A stretch of 64,000 nt of DNA from Vibrio atypicus (GTDB lineage: Bacteria; Pseudomonadota; Gammaproteobacteria; Enterobacterales; Vibrionaceae), in contig NZ_BLID01000005.1 of the NCBI RefSeq assembly GCF_009811315.1, positions 124,001 to 188,000 of the forward strand. Direction: 5' to 3'. This document shows positions 8,632 to 16,791 of this stretch, in pieces (position 1 is the first letter of the stretch; each line of letters opens with the position of its first letter). The notes beneath the pieces are model-generated. The model had not been told where the DNA came from. It made no database searches and was given only the letters and a program-made list of their open reading frames with translations. Both the position numbers and the translations under genes were made by a program.

Positions 8632-10062
8632 GTGGCTACGAGTTCAAGTGCACAGCCCCGTGATACGTGGGGGTCTAAATTAGGCTTCGTTATGGCCGCA
8701 GCAGGTTCTGCTGTAGGTCTAGGTAACATTTGGAAGTTTCCGTACACAGCAGGTGAGAGTGGTGGTGGCGCATTCGTTGCTATCTATCTTATGTTCGTAA
8801 TTTTTATCGGCTTCAGTGTAATGCTTACAGAGTTCGCTGTTGGTCGTAAGACAGGTCTTTCAGCAGTAGGTGCATTTAAATCGACGGATCGCCGTTGGGC
8901 ATTTACTGGTGTAATCGGTGTTTTAAGTGGTCTACTAATTATGGGTTTCTACCCTGTAGTTGGCGGCTGGGCATTGGCTTATATCTTCAAAGTGGGTGGT
9001 GGTCTATTAAGCACACCAGAAGCAATTGGTGATAGCTTTGGTGGTTTCATCTCTAACCCAGTTCAACCACTAATGTGGATGGGCGTTTACCTATTCCTGA
9101 ACATCGTTATCGTTATGAAAGGTATTTCCGGCGGTATTGAGAAAGCAGGTAAGGTATTAATGCCGCTACTATTCATCATCCTTATTACCGTTGCTGTATA
9201 TGGTATGACTCTACCTGGCGCAATGGCGGGTGTTGAATTCTTGTTTAAGCCAGATTTCTCTAAGGTTGATAGCAATGTTGTGCTAGCGGCTCTAGGTCAA
9301 GCATTCTTCTCACTATCTCTTGGTATGGGTTGTATGATGACTTACGGTTCGTACCTTAAGAAGAAAGAGAATCTAGTTCAAACAACAGGTATGGTTACTG
9401 CAATGGACACCGGTGTTGCAATCCTAGCAGGTGTTGCAATGTTCCCAGCAATGTTCGCGTTTGGTATGGCTCCTTCAGCTGGCCCTGGTCTAGTATTCGT
9501 GGTTGTTCCACAGCTATTTGCTGAAATGGGTGGCTTGATTGGTCTATTGCTAGCACTACTATTCTTCATTGGTCTAACTGTAGCGGCACTGACATCTTCA
9601 GTATCTCTATTAGAAGTAGTGGTTTCGTACCTAATCGATGAAAAAGGTATGAAGCGTTCAACAGCGGTTATCTCGGCAAGTGTAGTTATGGCAACACTTT
9701 GTGTGATTGCGTCACTATCTCTTGGAGGTGTTGGTCCAACTCTATTTGGTACAGGCGCATTTGATATCTTCGACCTACTAACAGACAAGATCTTCCTAGC
9801 TGTTGGCGGTATGTTGGTATGTATCTTTGCAGGTTGGCGTCTAACTCGCTCTGAGCTTGAGAAAGAGATTACTAACGACGGTGAAGTATCATTCCCACTG
9901 TTTGGTCTATGGTACAACCTAGTTAAGTACATTATCCCTGTAGCAATCGCAATCGTTGCATTCATGGGCATCAAGTCTGGCTTTGACAGCGGTAAAGGTG
10001 AAATCATGCTACTAGGTATTGGTATTATCGCCCTAGCAGGTATTTTCTCTAAGAAACTGTAA
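8632..10062 (+). CDS. Sodium-dependent transporter of the NSS (SNF) family
   Basis: Inner-membrane Na+-coupled symporter, LeuT/TnaT-like, most likely for an amino acid. It is 476 residues with about 11-12 hydrophobic helices. The first helix holds the family signature GFVMAAAGSAVGLGNIWKFPY, where the unwound GSAVGLGN segment binds Na+ and substrate. The start is GTG with GGAG seven bases upstream; no nearby ATG fits. Codons are strongly biased (CTA, GGT, GTT), suggesting high expression. A TyrR-like palindrome in the leader hints at an aromatic amino acid substrate, but that is inference. A strong terminator follows, so it is monocistronic. Confidence 0.93.
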   Translation: MATSSSAQPRDTWGSKLGFVMAAAGSAVGLGNIWKFPYTAGESGGGAFVAIYLMFVIFIGFSVMLTEFAVGRKTGLSAVGAFKSTDRRWAFTGVIGVLSGLLIMGFYPVVGGWALAYIFKVGGGLLSTPEAIGDSFGGFISNPVQPLMWMGVYLFLNIVIVMKGISGGIEKAGKVLMPLLFIILITVAVYGMTLPGAMAGVEFLFKPDFSKVDSNVVLAALGQAFFSLSLGMGCMMTYGSYLKKKENLVQTTGMVTAMDTGVAILAGVAMFPAMFAFGMAPSAGPGLVFVVVPQLFAEMGGLIGLLLALLFFIGLTVAALTSSVSLLEVVVSYLIDEKGMKRSTAVISASVVMATLCVIASLSLGGVGPTLFGTGAFDIFDLLTDKIFLAVGGMLVCIFAGWRLTRSELEKEITNDGEVSFPLFGLWYNLVKYIIPVAIAIVAFMGIKSGFDSGKGEIMLLGIGIIALAGIFSKKL

Positions 10063-10083
10063 AGTAGACTAATTTGATACTAT

Positions 10084-10117
10084 AAAAGGAGGAGTCAGTC
10101 GGCTCCTCCTTTTTTTG
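10084..10117 (+). terminator. Rho-independent terminator after the NSS transporter gene
   Basis: AAAAGGAGGAG pairs with CTCCTCCTTTT around an eight-base loop, followed by a run of seven or more T residues. Confidence 0.93.
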
Positions 10118-10184
10118 TTTATGCTCTCTATGGTGTTGATGCTCAATCTAGGTATACTCTTGCCTCCAAAGTGGAGCTTGCTCA

Positions 10185-10880
10185 ATGTTTGATATTTTAC
10201 ATACCCACCCTGACTTTCTCGTCATAAACAAACATCCTAATATCTCTGTACATAAAGACGATGGCGATACCATGCTGCTTCAAGAGATTGCTAAAGCAAC
10301 GGGAGACGAAAAGTTATTTTTAGTTCACCGTTTAGATAAAATGACGTCTGGTATTTTGTTGCTAGGGCGTAATTCTGATGCCGCGAGCCTACTATCTAGA
10401 ATGTTCGCAGAGCGAAGTGTGGACAAATTTTATCTGGCCATTGGCAGTAAAAAGCCGAAAAAGAAACAAGGCTTAGTGAGCGGTGATATGGAGCGTTCAC
10501 GTCGCTCGGCATGGAAGTTACTCAATAGCCAGAATAATCCGGCGGTGACCCAATTTCTCTCGCTAGCAGCAGAACCCGGTGAAAGGTTATTTATTTGTAA
10601 GCCTTATACGGGTAAAACACATCAAATTCGAGTGGCACTTAAATCTGTGGGCTCTGCTATTGTCGGCGATCCTATTTACAATGCCAATTCGCAAGCCGAT
10701 CGTGGCTACTTACATGCCTTTGCTTTGCGCTTTTTCTATAAAGAAAAGAATTATCAGTTCATTTGTGACCCAAGAGAGTACCCTTCACTAGGGTTAAAAT
10801 GGAATCAAGAAATCGTCAGCCAAGGTATTGAATCATGGCTTAAACCATCGGAGTTATTATGGCCGAAGATCAAAAAGTAG
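10185..10880 (+). CDS. RluA-family RNA pseudouridine synthase (TIGR01621-like)
   Basis: Isomerises selected uridines in rRNA or tRNA to pseudouridine. It is 231 residues, one catalytic domain with no S4 domain. The catalytic motif HRLDKMTSG places the nucleophilic aspartate at D51. KPYTGKTHQIRVAL matches the conserved RluA motif III and VGDPIY the C-terminal motif. The short form resembles the TIGR01621 group common in Vibrio and Shewanella, so the RNA target is not known from sequence. The gene overlaps the next methyltransferase gene by 22 bases, so both are probably translated from one mRNA and may both modify RNA. Confidence 0.9.
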   Translation: MFDILHTHPDFLVINKHPNISVHKDDGDTMLLQEIAKATGDEKLFLVHRLDKMTSGILLLGRNSDAASLLSRMFAERSVDKFYLAIGSKKPKKKQGLVSGDMERSRRSAWKLLNSQNNPAVTQFLSLAAEPGERLFICKPYTGKTHQIRVALKSVGSAIVGDPIYNANSQADRGYLHAFALRFFYKEKNYQFICDPREYPSLGLKWNQEIVSQGIESWLKPSELLWPKIKK

Positions 10881-11842
10881 ATTACCAGTCCATGCAGATC
10901 GAACAGTTGCCAATCTTTTTTGAGCAGCTTCATTTGGGGCTAAACAGTGTCCCAAATGAAGTTCGTCGACTATTTCATGGTAGAGGTCGGTGCTTTGAAG
11001 GTTTAGAACAGTTGACGTGTGATTGGGTAGAAGGCCAACTGATTGTCAGCGTGTTTAAACCAGTAGATGAACTGTTTATGCAGGCGTTAAAAAATGGGCT
11101 TGTTGCGCTATCTGAGACGGAGATATGGCTAGAAAAAAACGGACAATCTATAGTTATTCAACACCGATATGCTGAAGGTGCGCCATTAGAAATCATTCTA
11201 GGTGAACTTGATAGTCGTCCTGTTGTTACTGAGTCTGGTTTGAAATTTCAATTAGACATAGGTAGAAATCAAAATTTCGGTTTGTTTTTAGATATGCGCT
11301 ATGGTCGAGATTGGGTTGCTAAAAATGCGAAAGACAAAAATGTACTCAACTTATTTGCTTATACATGTGGTTTTTCTGTCTCGGCTATTGAAGCCGGTGC
11401 AGACCAAGTTGTTAATGTAGATATGTCTCGTGGCTCGTTAGCTAAAGGAAGAGACAATCACAGATTGAATGGCCATAACCTAAATAAAGTGAAGTTTCTT
11501 GCTCATGACATATTTAAGTCTTGGGGAAAGATAAAGAGAACTGGACCTTACGATCTAATCATCATCGATCCACCTTCATTTCAAAAAGGTAGTTTTGCGT
11601 TAACTAAAGATTATAAAAAGATTTTACGTCGGTTGCCGGAGCTACTAACATCAAAGGGCAAGGTGTTAGCTTGTGTTAACTCACCTCAAGTGAGTTGTGA
11701 CTTTCTAATCGATAGTATGAAAGAGGAAGCGCCAAAGCTAACTTTCGTCCAGCGACTCAGCAACCCACCAGAGTTCCTTGATCTAGATGAACAGGCAAGT
11801 CTAAAGGTATTGGAATTCAGTTATTTATCAGATGAAACTTAA
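10859..11842 (+). CDS. Class I SAM-dependent methyltransferase, RlmK/RlmI-like
   Basis: Probable rRNA (or other RNA) methyltransferase. It is 327 residues. The Rossmann motif I is LNLFAYTCGFSVSAIEAGA near residue 160. The acidic loop VVNVDMSRGSLAKGRDN follows, and the catalytic-loop motif is DLIIIDPPSFQKG near residue 235. DPPSF is typical of the RlmI/RlmK C-terminal family and the Methyltransf_10 domain. The start overlaps the upstream pseudouridine synthase by 22 bases, indicating translational coupling. The exact target base is unknown. The 3' flank is the long leader of the Tad pilus operon. Confidence 0.85.
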   Translation: MAEDQKVDYQSMQIEQLPIFFEQLHLGLNSVPNEVRRLFHGRGRCFEGLEQLTCDWVEGQLIVSVFKPVDELFMQALKNGLVALSETEIWLEKNGQSIVIQHRYAEGAPLEIILGELDSRPVVTESGLKFQLDIGRNQNFGLFLDMRYGRDWVAKNAKDKNVLNLFAYTCGFSVSAIEAGADQVVNVDMSRGSLAKGRDNHRLNGHNLNKVKFLAHDIFKSWGKIKRTGPYDLIIIDPPSFQKGSFALTKDYKKILRRLPELLTSKGKVLACVNSPQVSCDFLIDSMKEEAPKLTFVQRLSNPPEFLDLDEQASLKVLEFSYLSDET

Positions 11843-12222
11843 GCAATGTGATGATCATATTTTACATGTAAAAAAAAGTAATAGGATTTTTCTGAATGTG
11901 AACGTATCAACTTTGAGAATTGATACATTGGTCTATAGTTTATATTGTGTATAAAAAAAGCTAAGAGCGTTTGTTTTTTGAACTCGCGTTGTGAAACATT
12001 GCTTAGCTAGCTTCTTTTTGGTTGTTTATCATTCAATGAGAAGTGCTAGATCACAAAAAAGTAATTTAACCATTAAGAAAGTGTTACTTTGATTTATTTT
12101 TCTTAATAAAATAAGTTGTATTATTAATTTGTCACAATGTAATCAGTTATATAGAATACAAACTATCTTTGATGCATATATTTTTATAGTTATATGCAAT
12201 TTTATTAGTAAAGGGAAAACAC
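11843..12222 (+). promoter_or_regulatory. Palindrome-rich leader of the Tad pilus operon
   Basis: No credible ORF occurs in these 380 very AT-rich bases. Perfect inverted repeats are GTATCAA/TTGATAC (11904-11910 and 11920-11926), ATTAAGAAA/TTTCTTAAT (12072-12080 and 12099-12107), and TGCATATA/TATATGCA (12173-12180 and 12191-12198). The last has a 10-base loop and ends 24 bases before the flp start. A longer AGCTAAG/CTTAGCT pair (about 11960 and 12002) could end transcription from the methyltransferase. The region probably holds the operon promoter and operator sites; A/T-rich silencing by H-NS is plausible but unproven. Confidence 0.55.
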
Positions 12223-12423
12223 ATGTTAACTAAAGCTTTTGTTGCCGCTCAAAGCGCATTTTACTCTTTCAAAAACGACGAGCGCGGTGTTACTGCGATC
12301 GAATACGCAATCATTGGTGTAGCGGTTTCCGCAATTGTTCTAGCAATGTTTAACAGCAGCCTAAGTGATGCTCTAACTGGTGCAATGAGTAAGATTACCT
12401 CAAAAATTAACGCAGCCGGCTAA
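12223..12423 (+). CDS. flp: Flp-type IVb pilin, major pilus subunit
   Basis: Structural subunit of the Tad pilus, used for surface adhesion. It is 66 residues. A 22-residue basic leader ends in Gly22. The Flp hallmark follows as VTAIEYAIIG with the glutamate at +5 and tyrosine at +6 of the mature protein. Cleavage by the TadV peptidase is therefore expected between G22 and V23. The hydrophobic segment 23-44 forms the pilus core helix and the tail is short and Ser/Thr/Lys-rich. AAGGG precedes the ATG. It is the first gene of a 14-gene operon, and only one pilin gene is present. Confidence 0.95.
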   Translation: MLTKAFVAAQSAFYSFKNDERGVTAIEYAIIGVAVSAIVLAMFNSSLSDALTGAMSKITSKINAAG

Positions 12424-12443
12424 TTTGTATAGATTACCTTAAG

Positions 12444-12875
12444 ATGTTAATACTGTTATGGTGGTTATTTATAACCACCATTTGTGTTTATATTTGCTGG
12501 ATTGATGTTCTAGAGAGAAAAATATCGAACAATAGTGTTTTCTGGTTATGTTCACTACTGTTCATTTCCGTTCTTATTTATAACTCTGAAGTGTACTTCT
12601 GCCAACCTGCAATCGTGCTATTTTGTGGAATCTTGCTTTGGAAACTCGGCATTTTTGGTGCTGGTGATGTCAAACTAGCAAGTGTCTTTAGCATTCTAAT
12701 TAGCCCTGATTACTACTTATTGGTAGTCGTAATGATGTTAGTCTTAGGGGGCATTGAAGCGCTTATGTACATTATCGTTAAAAAACTTAAACCTACTTTA
12801 TATACTCAAAATGGAATTCCATTTGCTCCACCTATTGTGGTTAGTGGATTGTTTGGAATCGCAGCTTCAATTTAG
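12444..12875 (+). CDS. tadV: Prepilin peptidase of the Tad system
   Basis: Inner-membrane aspartic protease that removes the leader from Flp and the pseudopilins TadE and TadF. It is 143 residues with several hydrophobic helices, the short form lacking the methylase domain of PilD. The two catalytic aspartates are D21 in IDVLERKISN and D75 in GAGDVKLAS, matching the GxGD protease pattern. It sits directly after the pilin, as tadV does in Aggregatibacter. The name CpaA applies equally. Confidence 0.93.
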   Translation: MLILLWWLFITTICVYICWIDVLERKISNNSVFWLCSLLFISVLIYNSEVYFCQPAIVLFCGILLWKLGIFGAGDVKLASVFSILISPDYYLLVVVMMLVLGGIEALMYIIVKKLKPTLYTQNGIPFAPPIVVSGLFGIAASI

Positions 12876-12884
12876 GGAACTAAC

Positions 12885-13700
12885 GTGCGTACGAAACTTA
12901 TTCTTGGTGTTGCTGTTATTGCAATAATTTTTGGTTTATATGGCCTCGCAGGTAAGCTTACCCCTCAACAAAGTTCTGTCGAATCTTCAAAGAAAGAGAC
13001 TAGACCAGTCAAAATGTATTCCGTATGGCAGCTTAAGAATGATACTCAGAGAGCAGGCTCGGTTGATAAAACACATTTAAGACGCTTGAAATTGTCAGAA
13101 GAAGATGCGCAAGCATTAAATATTTATGACGATATGCTTTTTGAATATCCCGTAGGTAGTTTATATCGCTCGTCTATGAACGTTGGGGATATCTTATTCA
13201 AGACAGATATAGTTACACCAAACTCCCCCGATTTTTTGGATTATTCTTTGACTGACGGTCATGTACCATATCCTCTAAAAGTCTCGCCGGAAGCCGTCGT
13301 TGGTGGTGTTATTCGAGCAAATTCATATATTGATATTCTCGCCTTGACTGGCCCCGTAACTGAAGCTTCGATTGAGGTGGGGTCTTCTGTGTCTGCTCGT
13401 GGTAAAGCTATTTCAATTTCGCCGGTGTTAATGGGTGTCAAAGTGTTGCGTGTTGACCAAACTCTTATTGAAGATGCAAGTACTAAAAAGCAAGAAGTTA
13501 ACCCTGATACGCATTTGATACTGGAGCTAAATCGTAAGCAAGTATCAGTATTGAGTGTTGCTAAACAAATTGCGACGTTAGAGGTTCACAAGTCTGTTGG
13601 GAATTATAAGCCTGCTGAGCTTAGTGCAGATGCCGGTGATGTACTGCCAGGTTTCAAATCAGTGATCGAATATAGAGCTGATGCTATTACTATTAAGTAG
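12885..13700 (+). CDS. rcpC: Tad pilus assembly protein RcpC/CpaB
   Basis: Periplasmic or outer-membrane-associated accessory protein for the Tad secretin. It is 271 residues. An N-terminal signal or anchor (residues 4-24) precedes a SAF-like region containing VDKTHLRRLKLS and the RcpC block PEAVVGGVIRANSYIDILALTG, close to the conserved signature of this family. It lies 9 bases after tadV and 14 bases before rcpA. The start is GTG (GTGCGTACG) behind GGGAAC. Family knowledge links it to secretin stability; its mechanism is unclear. Confidence 0.9.
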   Translation: MRTKLILGVAVIAIIFGLYGLAGKLTPQQSSVESSKKETRPVKMYSVWQLKNDTQRAGSVDKTHLRRLKLSEEDAQALNIYDDMLFEYPVGSLYRSSMNVGDILFKTDIVTPNSPDFLDYSLTDGHVPYPLKVSPEAVVGGVIRANSYIDILALTGPVTEASIEVGSSVSARGKAISISPVLMGVKVLRVDQTLIEDASTKKQEVNPDTHLILELNRKQVSVLSVAKQIATLEVHKSVGNYKPAELSADAGDVLPGFKSVIEYRADAITIK

Positions 13701-13714
13701 GGAAAACGAGAATA

Positions 13715-15037
13715 ATGTATTTGATCAAGGCAACATTTACCTTTCTTATTTTACTTTGGAGTGCTTTAGTCTCTGCTGAGAGTCTTTTGAATTTAGGGGA
13801 GGGGGAAGCTAAGGCTATAACGACCAAAACAGAGATTGCATCTGTATTTATTTCAAATCCAGAAATAGCGGATTATCAGGTCGTAGATAAAAACAAATTG
13901 GTCATTTACGGCAAGAAAGTTGGTTCTGTTTCGCTACTTGCTTTCGATGACAACTCTCAAACTATTATTAGTCGAAAGCTTGTTGTAAATACTAGTTTGA
14001 TTCATGTTCAGCAACAGGTGCAGCTTCGCTATCCAAATGTTGATATTTCCATCTACAATTTAGGTGAGCAAGTTGTTTTAGCAGGTAAAGTGTCTAGCGA
14101 TAAGGTTCGTGATGAAATAAACATTCTTGTTGGTGAATTGTTGGCAAAAGATTATGTTGATCACAAGATTGAATGGGATTTAGGCGATGATACTTATGAA
14201 ATGGAGTTTATGACTCGGCGTCATTATAAGGGCATTGTCAATAACATCGAAGTTGCGACAACTAAACAAGTTAACGTCAAGCTATCTATAGCAGAGGTTT
14301 CCCAATCATTTTTAGAAGAGTTTGGCGTTCAATATGCTAGTAGTGGTTATTCTGTTGGTACGTTTGTTGATCAGTTAGTGAACTTTAGTGCTTCTGATAT
14401 TGTTTCTGTAATAACAGCTCTCGGTGATGATAGTGTCGGACAAGTTCTTGCTGAGCCAAACCTTTCGGTTATCTCCGGGGAAACTGCAAGCTTTCTTGTC
14501 GGTGGTGAATTGCCTGTCGTAACAGTTATCGATGGGGGCACTAATGTGTTGTATAAAGAGTTTGGTATTCGACTGGAGTTAATGGCTAAAGTTTTAGAGG
14601 ATGACAAGATCAAGTTGTCTTTGATGCCAGAAGTAAGCTCACTAGATACTCAATATGAAAATGAACGCTATAACTTGCCAGCTTTAAAGACGCGCCGCGC
14701 ACGGACTACAGTTCAGCTTGGCGATGGGCAAAGCTTTGTATTAGGTGGGTTACTTAGCACTGAAGATAGAGAGTCTTTGAGACGCGTTCCTTTTATTGGT
14801 GATGTACCTATTCTTGGCGCTTTATTTAGACATTCAGAAACCGTTAGAAATAGGACGGAGTTGGTGATTGTAGCGACGGTAAATTTGGTTAACCCAGTTA
14901 ATCCTTCACAAATTCAACTACCTACAATGAAGCGTACAACGACTATGCAGCGATTCTTCAATGTGGATTATAGTTATACACCAGCAAGTAAAACATGGGC
15001 TGAAGAAGTTCTTCAAACTGGGGGCTTCAAAAAATGA
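13715..15037 (+). CDS. rcpA: Tad pilus outer-membrane secretin RcpA/CpaC
   Basis: Outer-membrane channel through which the Flp pilus emerges. It is 440 residues with a signal peptide ending SALVSAES. The N-terminal domain begins with LNLGEGEAKAI and includes IFISNPEIADYQV-like sequence, as in CpaC. The secretin core is C-terminal, with VKLSIAEVSQSF, ALGDDSVGQVLAEPNLS and the conserved GQSFVLGGLLS followed by RVPFIGDVPILGALFR, the family hallmark. The stop overlaps the next start in ATGA, so translation is coupled. Confidence 0.95.
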   Translation: MYLIKATFTFLILLWSALVSAESLLNLGEGEAKAITTKTEIASVFISNPEIADYQVVDKNKLVIYGKKVGSVSLLAFDDNSQTIISRKLVVNTSLIHVQQQVQLRYPNVDISIYNLGEQVVLAGKVSSDKVRDEINILVGELLAKDYVDHKIEWDLGDDTYEMEFMTRRHYKGIVNNIEVATTKQVNVKLSIAEVSQSFLEEFGVQYASSGYSVGTFVDQLVNFSASDIVSVITALGDDSVGQVLAEPNLSVISGETASFLVGGELPVVTVIDGGTNVLYKEFGIRLELMAKVLEDDKIKLSLMPEVSSLDTQYENERYNLPALKTRRARTTVQLGDGQSFVLGGLLSTEDRESLRRVPFIGDVPILGALFRHSETVRNRTELVIVATVNLVNPVNPSQIQLPTMKRTTTMQRFFNVDYSYTPASKTWAEEVLQTGGFKK

Positions 15038-15552
15038 GATATCTTTTAATAATCAGCGTTTTCTTGTTTGTTTCTGGGTGCGCAGAACGAATTGATGAAA
15101 GAACTGGAATTCAGGTTGAGTTAGTTCCAATTGCTTATACTTTCAAAGCCTCTGTCAATAGTGAGAATCTAAAGCAGGTAGAAAACAAGATTTCAGAATA
15201 TGTTTCTATTCATAGAGATAAAGTGCTTTCTGAACAGATTATTTTCACATGGAGCTCTGAATTTGCTAAAAAAATCGCCAATAAAACAAAGAACAAGTTG
15301 CTGAAACAAGGTGTTGACCCTAAAAATATTCATATCTACGAGTCTAACGGTAGGAATAGCAAGTTTGATTTAGTGATCGCTCTTGAACAATACCAGGTCT
15401 TAGTTCCTTTTTGCGAATACTCAAAGGTTAATCGTTATGGTTTTAGGGAGAGCGATTGCTTTGTAGAGAGTGCAAGATGGCAATCAATACAACACCCAGA
15501 AAAAATGGTGCCTAAAAATATTAGTAACAATGAAACTGAAGTGGAAAAGTAG
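15034..15552 (+). CDS. Lipoprotein in the RcpB/CpaD position of the Tad operon
   Basis: A 172-residue predicted lipoprotein. The signal peptide MRYLLIISVFLFVSGC ends in a clear lipobox with Cys16. No enzyme motif is visible. It occupies the slot between the secretin and tadZ, which in Aggregatibacter is rcpB and in Caulobacter is near cpaD. It may therefore be an outer-membrane partner or pilot of the RcpA secretin; that role is inferred from position. Translation is coupled to rcpA through an ATGA overlap. Confidence 0.75.
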   Translation: MRYLLIISVFLFVSGCAERIDERTGIQVELVPIAYTFKASVNSENLKQVENKISEYVSIHRDKVLSEQIIFTWSSEFAKKIANKTKNKLLKQGVDPKNIHIYESNGRNSKFDLVIALEQYQVLVPFCEYSKVNRYGFRESDCFVESARWQSIQHPEKMVPKNISNNETEVEK

Positions 15553-15555
15553 AAT

Positions 15556-16791
15556 ATGCTAGATCTTGTCGAACTTCTTAAACCTTCAGATTCGCTAGAG
15601 CCTGAATCACAAAGCCTTTCTTCTGTTTTATTTTATCAAACAGAAGTGTGTCGTAGTCTCGTCGAAGAAGCATTTACGTTTGAAGGATTAGCTGTCCCTA
15701 AGTTACTTGAAAACCAAGATGAGGTTATTAAGAAGCACGCTCGTAGTAGTGCATTGGAAATCGTTATCGTTGAACTAAACGAAAGTAAAAATGTTACCGA
15801 TGATATGCGTCGTATTAGTCACTTATTACCGAATTCAGCTTCAGTAATCGTTATTGGTAGTGAAGATGCCATTTCAACGATTCGCAACCTTAAGGAAATG
15901 GGTTTTTATTACCTGTTTTGGCCTGTTAGTAAGCAAGAGCTCATCGATTTTGTAAAAAACGTTTCAGATAATCGCTCAAGAAACTCTGGCCTCGGTAAAG
16001 CTCGTGATGCAAAAAAAGTGGCCTTTTGGGGATCAAGTGGGGGTGTAGGTACTTCGTTACTTGTTGCAGAGATAGCATGCGAACTTTCGAGTAAAAAAAA
16101 TAGCTCTTGCGTGATTGTTGATCACGACTTTGTTGGGGGCAATTTAGATATTCTTTTAGGGCTTAAGAAGTTCGAGAAGAAAGACATTCCTCCTGGTGCA
16201 TTAACAGCGAGTTTAGACACGTCCTATGCGCTTAATATGACTCAGAAGATTACTTCGATGTTGTCAATTTTATCGGTTAAATCTAAAGAGCTTGATGAAA
16301 CTCAGATGAAAGAGTACGTGCGAACTTTGTCTGATGAGCTTTCTGAACAAACCAATTTTTTGATAGAAGATCTTTCTCGTTCAGTAAATAGTAAAGTTGA
16401 TTTAGCCTATAGTGCGAATGAGTGTGATGCTATTGTTTTAGTTCTAAAACCTACGGTTTCGAGCCTAAGAGACGCAAGTCGTATTTGTTCTCTACTAAAA
16501 GAGCTTGAAACCAAAGCGCGTGTCATTGTTGTTATAAACCATACCGCACCTGAAAAGCATGCGACTGTAACGGAAGAAGAAGTAGAGAAGTATCTAAGAC
16601 GGCCAATTGATGTTATTTGCCCTTACGATGGTCAAATGAGTAAAGCGTTACTCGAGGGCAAACACTTACATGACCTCAAACTTCCAATTAGTAAAAGTAT
16701 CAAGCAAATTACAGCTGCTCTTCTGGGTGAAAAGCAAGAAGGAAGCAAAGTGGGTTTATTGTCAAAGCTTATTAGCCGAGGGCGTAAATAA
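15556..16791 (+). CDS. tadZ: Tad pilus localisation protein TadZ/CpaE
   Basis: ParA/MinD-superfamily protein that marks the cell site for Tad assembly. It is 411 residues. The N-terminal 140 residues are receiver-like (SASVIVIGSEDAIS, FYYLFWPVSKQEL) but lack a full phospho-acceptor site. The MinD-like part starts near residue 153 as VAFWGSSGGVGTSLL. The P-loop at 161-167 is SGGVGTS, without the usual lysine of KGGVGKT, which agrees with the known atypical Walker A of TadZ proteins. It ends in a shared A with the tadA start (TAATG). Confidence 0.9.
   Translation: MLDLVELLKPSDSLEPESQSLSSVLFYQTEVCRSLVEEAFTFEGLAVPKLLENQDEVIKKHARSSALEIVIVELNESKNVTDDMRRISHLLPNSASVIVIGSEDAISTIRNLKEMGFYYLFWPVSKQELIDFVKNVSDNRSRNSGLGKARDAKKVAFWGSSGGVGTSLLVAEIACELSSKKNSSCVIVDHDFVGGNLDILLGLKKFEKKDIPPGALTASLDTSYALNMTQKITSMLSILSVKSKELDETQMKEYVRTLSDELSEQTNFLIEDLSRSVNSKVDLAYSANECDAIVLVLKPTVSSLRDASRICSLLKELETKARVIVVINHTAPEKHATVTEEEVEKYLRRPIDVICPYDGQMSKALLEGKHLHDLKLPISKSIKQITAALLGEKQEGSKVGLLSKLISRGRK

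Noticed and set aside
15556..16791. Calling tadZ inactive or broken because its P-loop lacks lysine
   Set aside because: A divergent Walker A is known in TadZ/CpaE proteins and the frame is intact.
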